Both the position numbers and the translations under genes were made by a program. Of a stretch of DNA of 64,000 nt, positions 35,582-44,279 are shown piece by piece. Under the pieces are notes generated by a model. The model had not been told where the DNA came from and ran no database searches. It worked only from the letters and a program-made list of their open reading frames with translations. The stretch is from Piscinibacter sp. HJYY11 (GTDB lineage Bacteria > Pseudomonadota > Gammaproteobacteria > Burkholderiales > Burkholderiaceae_C): assembly GCF_016735515.1 (NCBI RefSeq), contig NZ_JAERQZ010000001.1, positions 1,302,001 to 1,366,000 on the forward strand, in the 5' to 3' direction. Positions within the stretch are counted from its first letter, which is position 1; every line of letters starts with the position of its first letter.

Positions 35582-36556
35582 ATGAAGCAACTGATCGCCC
35601 CGATCCTCGCCGCCGGCCTCGCCGCGGTGGCCGTGCCGGCCCACGCCCAGGCCCCCGCCGCGTACCCGAGCAAGACCATCACCATCGTCGTGCCCACCGC
35701 CGCCGGCGGCGCCAACGATGCGATGGCCCGCACGATCGCGCAGAAGCTCGGCCCGATGCTGGGCCAGACCATCATCATCGACAACCGCGCGGGCGCCAAC
35801 GGCTCCATCGCCAGCGAATACGTGGCACGCGCCACGCCGGACGGCCACACGCTGATGCTCGGCTACATCGCCACGCACAGCATGAACCCGGCCTTGCAGA
35901 AGCTGAAGTACGACCCGGTGCGCGACTTCGAGCCGATCGGCCTGGTGGGCTATTCGCCGACGCTGATGGTCGCCAACGCGGGCGTGCCGGTGAAGGACGT
36001 GCGCGACCTGGTGGCGCAACTGAAGGCCAAGCCCGACAAGTTCACCTACGCCTCGGCCGGCAACGGCACCGCGCCGCACTTCGCCGCCGAGCTCTTCAAG
36101 CTGAGCACGGGCACGGTGATGACGGGCGCGCCGTACAAGGGTTCGGCCCCCGCCATCAGCGACACCATCGGCGGCCAGACGCAGTTCATGTTCCCCAGCC
36201 TCTTCACCGCGTACCCGCATGTGAAGTCGGGCAAGCTGCGCGCGCTCGCCATTGCCGGCCCCTCGCGTTCGAAGGCCTTGCCCGAGGTGCCGACGCTGAA
36301 GGAAGCCGGTGTCGAAGGCGTCGACGTGACCCAGTGGTACGCCATCTTCGCCCCCGCCAAGACGCCCCGGCCCATCGTCGACAAGCTCAACAAGGCGCTC
36401 AACGAGGTGCTGCAGGACAAGGAGATCATCAAGCGAATCGAGGACCACGGCGCCGACGTGGAGACGAGTACGCCTGAAGCGCTCGGCACGCTCGTGAAGG
36501 CCGAACTCGCCAAATGGCAGCGCGTCGTGCAGGCGGGCAAGCTCACGGCCGATTGA
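35582..36556 (+). CDS. Bug-family periplasmic receptor for a di/tricarboxylate
   Basis: 324 residues from the ATG at 35582, which has its own ribosome site (CAGGAGACAAGCCC) and a complete signal peptide (MKQLIAPILAAGLAAVAVPAHAQ), so it should be translated independently although it is in frame with the PrpF gene. Bug/TctC blocks are clear: ITIVVPTAAGGANDAMARTIAQKLG, IIDNRAGANGSIASEYVARA and MTGAPYKGSAPAISDTIGGQ. It should bind the acid used by this operon, perhaps trans-aconitate or itaconate. No TctA/TctB permease genes are nearby. Confidence 0.9.
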   Translation: MKQLIAPILAAGLAAVAVPAHAQAPAAYPSKTITIVVPTAAGGANDAMARTIAQKLGPMLGQTIIIDNRAGANGSIASEYVARATPDGHTLMLGYIATHSMNPALQKLKYDPVRDFEPIGLVGYSPTLMVANAGVPVKDVRDLVAQLKAKPDKFTYASAGNGTAPHFAAELFKLSTGTVMTGAPYKGSAPAISDTIGGQTQFMFPSLFTAYPHVKSGKLRALAIAGPSRSKALPEVPTLKEAGVEGVDVTQWYAIFAPAKTPRPIVDKLNKALNEVLQDKEIIKRIEDHGADVETSTPEALGTLVKAELAKWQRVVQAGKLTAD

Positions 36557-36633
36557 CGCTTCGCCTCCCGCTCCCCATTCCTCATTCCCCAATTCCCACA
36601 AGCAGGCGCTTCGAGCGCACAGGAGACACCAGA

Positions 36634-37758
36634 ATGAACCAGCCCGTCCTCGCCCTTTCCCCGTCACGCATGGCCCCCTTGCCCTGGGCCACCTTGTTCG
36701 TGATCGCTGTGTGCGGCGCCTTCACCCCGAAGGCGGCGGCCCAGAGCAGCGTCGTGCTCTGGGGCGTGGCAGACAGCGCCGTGCGCCATGTGAGCAACGA
36801 GGGGCGCGGCAGCGTCAAGTCGCTCGTGAGCGGCTCCAACTCGACCAGCCGCCTCTCGTTCCGCGGCACCGAAGACCTGGGCGGTGGGCTGAGCGCCGGC
36901 TTCCACCTGGAGCACGGGATCCTGCTGGACACCGGCGCTCCGGCATCGAGCACCCAGTTCTGGGACCGTCGTGCGACGGTGAGCCTCATCAGCCGCCCCC
37001 TGGGCGAGGTGCGCATCGGGCGGGACTTCGTGCCGAGCTATTCAAACTGGAGCCGCTACGACCCGTTCGGGTATGTGGGCGTCGCAGGGTCCAACAACTT
37101 CGTGAGCGCCACGCCGGTCGGCCCCATCCGCTCGGCCTATGGCAGCGGCGTCAACACCACCGTGCGCTCGAGCAATGCCGTGCAGTACCTGCTGCCGGGC
37201 GGCCTGGGCGGCGTGGAAGGTGGCGCGATGGTGGCCGCCGGCGAAGGCGGCACCGCCGCCAACGGCCAGCACAAGGTAGTGGGCGCGCGCCTGGGCTATG
37301 CCGCGGCGCAATGGGGCGTGTCGGCCGCGCACACGCGCACCGAGAACGACCTCACCCTCGCCGGCACCCACCAGGACAGCGCCATCGGCGCGCACCTGTC
37401 CCTTGCCGTCGTCCGCCTGTCGGCGGCCTATCGGCAGTTCAAGTACGACCAGGCCCGGCAGCGCAACCTGCTGATCGGCGCCACGGTGCCGGTGGGCAGC
37501 AGCGGCGAGATCAAGGCGTCGTACACCCGGGTGGACCTGAGCGGCCGTGTCGGCGCCACGGTCATCGACGCCAACGATGCCGCGCAGATCGGCCTGGGGT
37601 ACGTTCACAGCCTGTCCAAGCGCACGGCGCTGTATGCCACCGGCTCCCGCATCGGCAACAAGGGGGCGGCCACCTATGCCGTGCCGGGCGGCCCTTCGGG
37701 GCTGGCCGGCGGCGGCAACTCCACCGGCTTCGAGGCGGGCGTGCGGCACTCTTTCTGA
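36634..37758 (+). CDS. Gram-negative porin of the organic-acid cluster
   Basis: 374 residues from the ATG at 36634, preceded by AGGAGACACCAGA. The signal peptide is long (cleavage after PKAAAQ, ~residue 37) and the mature protein starts SSVVLWGVADSAVRHVS. Porin repeats (SRLSFRGTEDLGGGLSAGFHLEHG; VGVAGSNNFV) and the terminal RHSF are typical. It lies between the Bug receptor and the hydratase gene on the same strand, so it probably serves outer-membrane entry of the same acid. Confidence 0.88.
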   Translation: MNQPVLALSPSRMAPLPWATLFVIAVCGAFTPKAAAQSSVVLWGVADSAVRHVSNEGRGSVKSLVSGSNSTSRLSFRGTEDLGGGLSAGFHLEHGILLDTGAPASSTQFWDRRATVSLISRPLGEVRIGRDFVPSYSNWSRYDPFGYVGVAGSNNFVSATPVGPIRSAYGSGVNTTVRSSNAVQYLLPGGLGGVEGGAMVAAGEGGTAANGQHKVVGARLGYAAAQWGVSAAHTRTENDLTLAGTHQDSAIGAHLSLAVVRLSAAYRQFKYDQARQRNLLIGATVPVGSSGEIKASYTRVDLSGRVGATVIDANDAAQIGLGYVHSLSKRTALYATGSRIGNKGAATYAVPGGPSGLAGGGNSTGFEAGVRHSF

Positions 37759-37782
37759 TTTCGACGCATCACGAGGTTCTGA

Positions 37783-38652
37783 ATGCAAGACACCCCCGAG
37801 CTGGGCCCGCTGTCGCAATGGATCGGCCGCAGCGAGACGGTGCACGACCTGATCGGCGCCACGCCCATCAAGGCACTGGCCGCCACGCTCGACCACGATC
37901 CGCTGCCGGCCGCACAGGCCGGCGATGAGATCCCGCCGCTGTGGCACTGGCTGTACTTTCTGCCGCTGCACCGGCAGTCCGGCATCGGCCCGGACGGGCA
38001 TGCGCGCCGAGGCGGCTTCCTGCCGCCCGTGCCGCTGCCGCGGCGCATGTGGGCGGGCGGGCAGTTCGAGTTCCGGTCGGCGCTGCGCGTGGGCGACGCC
38101 GTCGCCCGCACCTCCACCATCGACGACGTGACGGTCAAGGAAGGCCGCACCGGCACGCTGGTGTTCGTGAAAGTGCGGCACGAGGTGAGCAGCAACGGCG
38201 CTGCGGCGCCGGCGCTGGTCGAGTTCCACGACATCGTCTACCGCGAGGCGCAGCGGCCAGACGACGTGGCGCCGCCGCCGCAGGCCGCGCCCACGGGGGC
38301 GACCTGGCGACGCGAGATCGTGCCCGACGATGTGCTGCTGTTTCGCTACTCGGCGCTCACCTTCAACGGCCACCGCATCCACTACGACCGCCGCTACGTC
38401 ACCGAGACCGAGGGCTACCCCGGCCTTATCGTGCATGGCCCCTTGATCGCCACGCTGCTCATGGACCTGCTGCGGCGCGAGCTGCCGCAGGCGCGGGTCG
38501 AGACCTTCCGCTTCAAGGCCGTGCGGGCCACCTTCGACCTGCACCCCTTCCACGTCAACGGGCGACTGGAGCCTGACGGCAAGACGGTGCGGCTGTGGGC
38601 GAACGACCATGAAGGGTGGCTGACCATGGACGCCACCGCCACCCTGGCATGA
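37783..38652 (+). CDS. MaoC/hot-dog acyl-CoA hydratase (itaconyl/mesaconyl-CoA hydratase-like)
   Basis: A 289-residue double hot-dog protein. The N-terminal half has PPLWHWLYFLP and GPDGHARRGGFLPPVPLPRRMWAGGQ, and the C-terminal half has the hydratase segment FNGHRIHYDRRYVTETEGYPGLIVHGPL with the Asp/His-type active site. This is the layout of mesaconyl-C4-CoA hydratase and of itaconyl-CoA hydratase (Ich) in Pseudomonas. It would add water to itaconyl-CoA to make citramalyl-CoA. It is followed after 19 bases by a CoA-transferase and then a CitE-type lyase, the same trio of activities as known itaconate loci. Confidence 0.85.
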   Translation: MQDTPELGPLSQWIGRSETVHDLIGATPIKALAATLDHDPLPAAQAGDEIPPLWHWLYFLPLHRQSGIGPDGHARRGGFLPPVPLPRRMWAGGQFEFRSALRVGDAVARTSTIDDVTVKEGRTGTLVFVKVRHEVSSNGAAAPALVEFHDIVYREAQRPDDVAPPPQAAPTGATWRREIVPDDVLLFRYSALTFNGHRIHYDRRYVTETEGYPGLIVHGPLIATLLMDLLRRELPQARVETFRFKAVRATFDLHPFHVNGRLEPDGKTVRLWANDHEGWLTMDATATLA

Positions 38653-38671
38653 CACGAGACGAGGCGCTGAG

Positions 38672-39868
38672 ATGCAACCCCTGAAAGGCCTGACGGTCGT
38701 CACCCTCGAACACGCGATCGCCGCGCCCTTCGCCACCCGGCAGCTCGCCGACCTGGGCGCGCGCGTGATCAAGATCGAGCGGCCCGGCAGCGGCGACTTC
38801 GCCCGCGGCTACGACGAGCGCGTGCGTGGCCTCGCCTCGCATTTCGTCTGGACCAACCGCTCCAAGGAAAGCCTCACGCTCGACGTCAAACATCCGCAGG
38901 CCGCGGCCTTGCTCGAGCGCCTGATTTTCGAGAAGGCCGACGTGGTGGTGCAGAACCTCGCGCCCGGTGCGGCTGCGCGGCTGGGCGTCTCGCACGCGGC
39001 GCTGTCGCCTCGCAAGCCGGGCCTCATCGTGTGCGACATCTCCGGCTACGGCGATGACCTGGAGCGCCCGGGCCCCTACCGCGACAAGAAGGCCTACGAC
39101 CTGCTGATCCAGAGCGAGGCGGGCTTCGTGTCGATCACTGGCACGCCCGACGAGCCGAGCAAGGCCGGCCCCTCCATCGCCGACATCGCCGCCGGCATGT
39201 ACGCCTACACCAACATCCTCGCCGCCTTGATGCAGCGCGCGATCGACGGCCAGGGCCGGCGCATCGATGTCTCGATGCTCGAGGCCATGGGCGAGTGGAT
39301 GGGCTACCCGCTCTACTACGCCTTCGACGGCGCCTCGCCGCCCCCTCGCAGTGGCGCGAGCCACGCCACGATCTACCCCTACGGGCCCTTCCCCACCGGC
39401 GACGGCAAGACGGTGATGCTGGGCCTGCAGAACGAGCGCGAGTGGGCCTCCTTCTGCGACAAGGTGCTGCAGCAGCCGGCGCTCGCGCGCGACGAACGCT
39501 TCGCCTCCAACTCGAAGCGCAGCGCCGCACGCGCCGAGTTGCGGGCGCTGATCGTCGACGCGTTCGCGAGCCTCAGCGCGACCGAGGTGCTCGGCCGGCT
39601 CGACGATGCGCAGATCGCGAACGCGCAGGTCAACGACATGCACGACGTGTGGCGCCATCCGCAACTCGCGGCACGGCAACGCTGGGCAGAAGTCGACACC
39701 GCCGCAGGCCGCGTCCCCGCGCTCCTGCCGCCGGGCACCGACACCCGCGACGGCGGCCCGCGCATGGACCCGGTGCCGGCCCTCGGCGCCCACACCGACG
39801 CCATCCTGCGAGAACTCGGCCTCGACGCCCAGGCCATCGCCGAGCTGCGAGCGCAGGGCGCGGTATGA
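38672..39868 (+). CDS. Class III CoA-transferase (itaconate CoA-transferase-like)
   Basis: A 398-residue CaiB/BaiF protein. It has VVTLEHAIAAPFATRQLADLGARVIKIERP at the N-terminus (core APFATRQLADLGARVIKIE) and the catalytic Asp in GPSIADIAAGMYAYTNILAAL. Itaconate, mesaconate, succinate and citramalate transferases all belong to this family. Between an itaconyl-CoA hydratase-like and a citramalyl-CoA lyase-like gene, itaconate activation from succinyl-CoA or acetyl-CoA is the best reading. Its TGA overlaps the next ATG (ATGA). Confidence 0.88.
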   Translation: MQPLKGLTVVTLEHAIAAPFATRQLADLGARVIKIERPGSGDFARGYDERVRGLASHFVWTNRSKESLTLDVKHPQAAALLERLIFEKADVVVQNLAPGAAARLGVSHAALSPRKPGLIVCDISGYGDDLERPGPYRDKKAYDLLIQSEAGFVSITGTPDEPSKAGPSIADIAAGMYAYTNILAALMQRAIDGQGRRIDVSMLEAMGEWMGYPLYYAFDGASPPPRSGASHATIYPYGPFPTGDGKTVMLGLQNEREWASFCDKVLQQPALARDERFASNSKRSAARAELRALIVDAFASLSATEVLGRLDDAQIANAQVNDMHDVWRHPQLAARQRWAEVDTAAGRVPALLPPGTDTRDGGPRMDPVPALGAHTDAILRELGLDAQAIAELRAQGAV

Positions 39869-40698
39869 GCGACAGGCCGCCCGCCGCCACCGCGCGGACC
39901 TTCCTCTTCGTTCCCGGCAACCGCCCGGAACGGCACGCCAAGGCGCTGGACTCGGCCGCCGACCAGGTCGTGCTCGACCTGGAAGACGCGGTGGAGCCCG
40001 CCGACAAGGCCAAGGCGCGCGACGCCGTGGCCGAGACGCTGGAGGCCGCATCGTTCGACCAACGCCAGCGCCTGGTGGTGCGCCTCAACGACCCGTCCAC
40101 CGCCTGGTACGCAGACGACCTCGCCATGCTGCGCGCCCGGGGCGCACGCACCGTGATGCTGCCCAAGGCCGAGCAGGCCGCACAGATCGCGACGCTGCGG
40201 CGAAGCATCCCGCAGCTCGCGGTGCTGCCGCTGGTGGAGAGCGCGCTGGGCGTGGTCAACGCCTCGCAGCTGGCCCAGGCGGCCGGCGTCGTCCGGCTGG
40301 TGTTCGGCACGCTCGACTTCGCGCTCGACCTCGACCTGTCGGGCGACCCCGTCGGACTGGACCACGCGGCGAGCGTGCTGTCGCTCGTCTCGCGCGCGGC
40401 GCGCATCGCCTCGCCGGTGGCCGGCGTGACGCCGGAGATCACCGACGACCAACGCCTGCTGGCCGACCTGGCACGCGCACGCGCCCATGGCTTCGGTGCG
40501 AAGCTCTGCATCCACCCGCGGCAGGTGGAGCAGGTGCATGCCGCCCTGCGCCCCACCGCGGAAGAGCTGGCGTGGGCGCAGCGGGTGGTGAAGGCCACTG
40601 CCGGTGCGGAAGGCGCCGTCCAGCTCGACGGCCGCATGGTCGACCGCCCGGTCGTGCAACGGGCCCACGCATTGCTGGCGCGAGCTGCCAGAACCTGA
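39865..40698 (+). CDS. HpcH/HpaI (CitE-like) citramalyl-CoA lyase
   Basis: 277 residues from the ATG at 39865, in 4-base overlap with the CoA-transferase gene. CitE family blocks are FLFVPGNRPERHAKALDSAADQVVLDLEDAV (core LFVPGNRPERH), VMLPKAEQA, LPLVESALGVVNA with the metal-binding Glu, and LVFGTLDFALDL with the Asp ligand. KLCIHPRQVEQVHAAL closes the barrel. The expected reaction is cleavage of citramalyl-CoA to pyruvate and acetyl-CoA. Malyl-CoA or citryl-type substrates are alternatives. Confidence 0.87.
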   Translation: MSDRPPAATARTFLFVPGNRPERHAKALDSAADQVVLDLEDAVEPADKAKARDAVAETLEAASFDQRQRLVVRLNDPSTAWYADDLAMLRARGARTVMLPKAEQAAQIATLRRSIPQLAVLPLVESALGVVNASQLAQAAGVVRLVFGTLDFALDLDLSGDPVGLDHAASVLSLVSRAARIASPVAGVTPEITDDQRLLADLARARAHGFGAKLCIHPRQVEQVHAALRPTAEELAWAQRVVKATAGAEGAVQLDGRMVDRPVVQRAHALLARAART

Positions 40699-40726
40699 TC
40701 GACTCGAACCCTTCAAGGAGAACACC

Positions 40727-42073
40727 ATGCCGTCCACCATCATCGACTCGTCGATCTTCCAGGGCATCTTCAGCACCGACGCCATGCGCAAGGTCTGGTC
40801 GGACGAGAACCGCACGCAGAAGTACCTCGATGTCGAAGCCGCGCTCGCGAAGGTCCAGGGTCGCCTCGGCCTGATTCCGCAGGAAGCGGCCGACGAGATC
40901 GTGAGCCACTGCCACCTCGACCAGATCGACATGGTGAAGCTGCGCGCCCAGACCGAGCGCATCGGCTACCCGATCCTCGGCGTGGTGTCGCAGCTCAACG
41001 CACTGTGCCGCGACAAGCTCGGCGAGTACTGCCACTGGGGCGCCACGACGCAGGACATCACCGACACCGCGACTGTGCTGCAGATCCGCGAAGCGCTGGA
41101 GCTGGTCGACGCCGACCTCGCGGCCATCTCCAAGGCCATGGCCGACCTCGCCCGCCAGCACCGGCTCACGCCGATGATCGGGCGCAGCAACCTGCAGCAG
41201 GCCATCCCCGTCACCTTCGGCTACAAGATGGCGGGCCTGCTCTCGGCCATCGAACGACACCGCACGCGGCTGGCACAGCTGCGGCCGCGTGTGCTGGTCG
41301 GCGAATTCGCCGGCGCGGCAGGCACGCTGGCGTCGCTGTCCACCGGCGCGATGGAAACCCAGGCCGGCCTGATGGCCGAACTGGGCCTCGGCCAGCCCGA
41401 CATCGCCTGGCACACCATCCGCGACAACATCGCCGAAGTGGGCTGCTTCCTCGGCCTGGTGGGCGGCACGCTCGGCAAGCTCAGCATGGACGTGAAGCTG
41501 ATGATGCAGACCGAGGTGGCCGAGGTGTACGAACCCTTCGCCCACGGCCGCGGCTCCAGCAGCACCATGCCGCAGAAGCGCAACCCCATCTCGAGCTGCT
41601 ACATCCATGCGCAGATCTCGGTGGTGCGCCAGCACGCGGCCGCGCTGATGGACGCGATGGTGGCCGACCATGAACGCAGCACCGGCCCTTGGGAGATCGA
41701 GTGGATCGTGCTGCCCGAGACCTTCTGCCTGATGGCCGGTGCATTGAAGCAATCGCTCTTCGTGCTGCAGGGCCTGGAGGTCGATGCGAAGCAGATGCGC
41801 GCCAACATCGACATCACCGGCGGCCTCGTGATGAGCGAAGCGGTGATGATGGGCCTTGGCCCCTACCTCGGCCGCGAATACGCCCACGACCTGGTCTACG
41901 ACATCTGCCGCGAGGCGGTCAAGCAGAAGCGCCCGCTGCTCGACCTGCTGTGCGAGAACGCCGAGATCAGCCGGCACCTCGATCGACCCGCCCTCGAGAA
42001 GCTGTGCGACCCGCAGAACTACCTCGGGCAGTCGGGGGTGATGGTGGATCGGGTGCTGGGGAAACTGCGCTGA
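40727..42073 (+). CDS. Fumarase/aspartase-superfamily lyase (CMLE-like), possible trans-aconitate decarboxylase
   Basis: 448 residues from the ATG at 40727, with AAGGAG 6 bases upstream. The family signature GSSSTMPQKRNPIS and the CHWGATTQDITDTA block place it with 3-carboxy-cis,cis-muconate cycloisomerase (PcaB) and adenylosuccinate lyase. No other protocatechuate gene is present. In Ustilago, trans-aconitate decarboxylase Tad1 is from this superfamily and works with a PrpF-family aconitate isomerase; the same pair is found here with an itaconate-degradation trio. A decarboxylase making itaconate is therefore plausible but unproven; fumarase- or aspartase-type addition to an unsaturated acid is the main alternative. 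The 3' end overlaps the AraC gene by 55 bases. Confidence 0.75.
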   Translation: MPSTIIDSSIFQGIFSTDAMRKVWSDENRTQKYLDVEAALAKVQGRLGLIPQEAADEIVSHCHLDQIDMVKLRAQTERIGYPILGVVSQLNALCRDKLGEYCHWGATTQDITDTATVLQIREALELVDADLAAISKAMADLARQHRLTPMIGRSNLQQAIPVTFGYKMAGLLSAIERHRTRLAQLRPRVLVGEFAGAAGTLASLSTGAMETQAGLMAELGLGQPDIAWHTIRDNIAEVGCFLGLVGGTLGKLSMDVKLMMQTEVAEVYEPFAHGRGSSSTMPQKRNPISSCYIHAQISVVRQHAAALMDAMVADHERSTGPWEIEWIVLPETFCLMAGALKQSLFVLQGLEVDAKQMRANIDITGGLVMSEAVMMGLGPYLGREYAHDLVYDICREAVKQKRPLLDLLCENAEISRHLDRPALEKLCDPQNYLGQSGVMVDRVLGKLR

Positions 42074-42960
42074 TCTGCTGACGTCGTTGCTCGCTTGTCC
42101 CTGGTGGGCGTTCGCCCATACATGCGGGTGTATTCGCGGCTGAACTGCGATGCGCTTTCGTACCCCACTTCAAACGCGATCTGGCTGAGGATCTTCCCGC
42201 TGGACACGATCAAGCGACGCGCCTCGATCAGCCTCAACTGTTTTTGAAACTGCAGCGGCGTCAGTGATGTGATGGCACGAAAGTGCTGGTGAAACCCGGA
42301 GCGGCTCATGCTGGCTGCTGCCGCCAGACGCTCGATCTGCACCGGCTTGGCATAGTTGGCCCGCAAGATCTTCACCGCCTTGGCGATGCGTCGCGCGTTG
42401 CTGTCGGGCAAGCCCAGGTGGCGGATGGCGGGCCCTTGCTGGCCCAAGAGCATCCAGTGGTGGATTTCCCGAATCAAGCCGTTCTTGAGCACCGCGAGTG
42501 ATTCCGGACGATCAAGCAGCAGCACCAGTCGACGCAGGGCGTCGCGCAGTTCATCATGCGTGCCCTTCCCGGACGGTCTCGAATGGACCTCAGGTGCGTG
42601 GGTCACCAGATCCTTGATCACGGAAAGATCCAGATCGAATGCCAGCGCCAGGTAGGGGTTGGTGACGCTGGCCTTGGTGATCCGACTCACCGTCGGCACG
42701 TTGCCGGTGACGATCATCGTGTCACCGGCCGCGTAGGACGCCGACCCGCTTCCCGTGCTGACGCGCTTGCAGCCCTGCAGCACCAAGCACACCATGGGCT
42801 GCACCACGGTGTGCTCCAGCTCGCTCGGGCTTGTGCGTCGTACCAAGTACAGACCGCGCACCGGGGTGACGACGCCCGTGGTGGCCTCGCTCTGCCCTTC
42901 CGTGCGACGCTCGACTGCCTCTCTCAAGTCATTGGCCATGTCGGATTCTGGCCAGCGCAT
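42019..42960 (-). CDS. AraC-family transcriptional regulator
   Basis: About 313 residues from the ATG at 42960; a TTG at 42987 or an ATG at 42939 are alternatives, and none has a good ribosome site. The N-terminal domain (~20-190) is the AraC_N type, with VRGLYLVRRTSP and QPMVCLVLQGCKRVSTG. The C-terminal double HTH is at ~200-295, with AAAASMSRSGFHQHFRAITSLTPLQFQKQLRL and the ISQ/FEVGYESASQFSREYTRMYG block. The last ~20 residues are low in conservation and lie antisense to the lyase gene. It is divergent from the small monooxygenase-like gene and probably regulates it. Confidence 0.85.
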   Translation of the reverse strand: MRWPESDMANDLREAVERRTEGQSEATTGVVTPVRGLYLVRRTSPSELEHTVVQPMVCLVLQGCKRVSTGSGSASYAAGDTMIVTGNVPTVSRITKASVTNPYLALAFDLDLSVIKDLVTHAPEVHSRPSGKGTHDELRDALRRLVLLLDRPESLAVLKNGLIREIHHWMLLGQQGPAIRHLGLPDSNARRIAKAVKILRANYAKPVQIERLAAAASMSRSGFHQHFRAITSLTPLQFQKQLRLIEARRLIVSSGKILSQIAFEVGYESASQFSREYTRMYGRTPTRDKRATTSADQRSFPSTRSTITPDCPR

Positions 42961-43070
42961 CGGGTGAAACACAGCCGGCTTGGACAATCAGGCAAGCAGT
43001 ATCGACTTTCACGCAAGAGCCGGCCCTGGCCGGGGGTGACAGTGGTGAACCTCATTCAGGAGATGCACAC

Positions 43071-43490
43071 ATGACCCAAGCCCCCCTTCCAGAAGCGTTG
43101 CCCTCATCAGATGGTGGCCTTGCCGCTCATCGAGGGGTCCAGGTCTTGGGCGAACAAGGCGCCGAGGGCCGCAAGGGCTTCTTCATCGAGATCGAGGCGC
43201 GCCCTGGGCAGGAGGACGCCGTCATTCAGATGCTGCAGGACATTCGGGCCTGCGTCGAGGCAGAGCCCGCCACTGGACCCTGGTTCGCTGTCAGGTTCTC
43301 GCCGACGAGCTTCGGCATCTTCGAGGCCTTCCCGAACCTGGCGGGCCGCCAGGCACATGTTGAAGGCGGCGGTGGCGACATCTTCCGTGACGCAGAGCGC
43401 ATGAACGCCATCCTGGTCCAAGCTGCCAAGGTGCACCGCGTTGATGTCCTCATGAGCAAGGACCACTTTTCGCATCGACAAAAGGAGTGA
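43071..43490 (+). CDS. Antibiotic biosynthesis monooxygenase (ABM) domain protein
   Basis: A 139-residue dimeric alpha-beta-barrel protein. The ABM core runs from KGFFIEIEARPGQEDAVIQML to the C-terminus, with FSPTSFGIFEAFPNLAGRQAHV matching the YgiN-like pattern. An extra ~35-residue N-terminus precedes it. Such proteins oxidise quinols or degrade small aromatics without cofactors, though many are uncharacterised. AGGAGATGCACAC precedes the ATG. The divergent AraC regulator probably controls it, as often seen with this pair. Confidence 0.75.
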   Translation: MTQAPLPEALPSSDGGLAAHRGVQVLGEQGAEGRKGFFIEIEARPGQEDAVIQMLQDIRACVEAEPATGPWFAVRFSPTSFGIFEAFPNLAGRQAHVEGGGGDIFRDAERMNAILVQAAKVHRVDVLMSKDHFSHRQKE

Positions 43491-43494
43491 CTCA

Positions 43495-43530
43495 GTGGGC
43501 GGGCTGCAGAAGCCGCGAGAGAGCGCCCAC
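43495..43530 (+). terminator. Hairpin after the ABM gene
   Basis: GTGGGCG (43495-43501) pairs with CGCCCAC (43524-43530), with an inner GGCT/AGCC stem. It lies 4 bases after the ABM stop. There is no T-run, so rho-independent termination is uncertain. Confidence 0.35.
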
Positions 43531-43615
43531 AAGCGCCTGCCAGGTCGTTAAAGATTGCGCTCCTCAGCGTCAGTGATACTTCGCACGACGTCTTATCGCA
43601 GGGGGAACGCCAACA

Positions 43616-44251
43616 ATGAGCCGGATATACCTCGTTGACGATCATCCGATCGTCCGTGAGAGTCTCGCGACGCTGCTCGAGAGCCGCGGTCACGAGGTGG
43701 TGGGCCAGTCGGATGACTTGACTCGGTCGCTGTCGGAGATCGTCCGGTTGTCGCCCGAGGTCGTGCTTCTGGACCTGTCCGTGGGAAGCCGATCAGGTCT
43801 CGAGATCCTGGCCCAGATCAAGGAACGTGGGCTGAGCGCGCGCGTGGTGGTGCTGAGCAGTTCTCAAAACGCGGACCATGTCGCGGAAGCCATGCAAATG
43901 GGAGCCGCCGCCTACGTGCTCAAGGGCTCACCCATCGAAGATCTGCTGTCTGCCGTGGCCGCTGCCGCCTTCGGGCGAACCTTTCTTGCCAAGGAAGAAT
44001 CAGCTCTGGCAGCGGCAGGCCGATCAGGCTCGAACGCTGGAGAAGACGACCTGTCACCGCGAGAACGTCAAATCGTCGTGATGGTCGCGCGAGGCGCGTC
44101 GAGCGCAGAGATCGGTGAGGAGCTGCACCTGTCGCCGAAGACCGTCGATACCTACCGCAGCCGCCTCATGGCAAAACTGGGCCTGAAGGACGTGCCTGCG
44201 GTGGTTCGCTGGGCGATCCGCGCCAAGTTGATCGACGCGAACGAGCGTTAG
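43616..44251 (+). CDS. NarL/FixJ-type response regulator
   Basis: A 211-residue two-domain response regulator. The receiver (1-120) has acidic residues in LVDDHPIV, the phosphoacceptor Asp in VVLLDLSVG (~54), the Ser/Thr in VVLSSSQ and the Lys in YVLKGSP. The LuxR-type HTH (150-205) has LSPRERQIVVMVARGASSAEIGEELHLSPKTVDTYRSRLMAKLGL. No cognate kinase gene is adjacent in the same orientation; the kinases at 46.8 and 50.8 kb are candidates. A strong terminator follows. Confidence 0.92.
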   Translation: MSRIYLVDDHPIVRESLATLLESRGHEVVGQSDDLTRSLSEIVRLSPEVVLLDLSVGSRSGLEILAQIKERGLSARVVVLSSSQNADHVAEAMQMGAAAYVLKGSPIEDLLSAVAAAAFGRTFLAKEESALAAAGRSGSNAGEDDLSPRERQIVVMVARGASSAEIGEELHLSPKTVDTYRSRLMAKLGLKDVPAVVRWAIRAKLIDANER

Positions 44252-44279
44252 TTCGTCGGCCCATTGCACACGTGAAAAA

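Noticed and set aside
40727..42073. Reading the lyase as a genuine protocatechuate-pathway PcaB
   Set aside because: No protocatechuate dioxygenase, decarboxylase or lactone hydrolase gene is near, and the neighbours point to aconitate/itaconate chemistry. It is kept as an alternative only.
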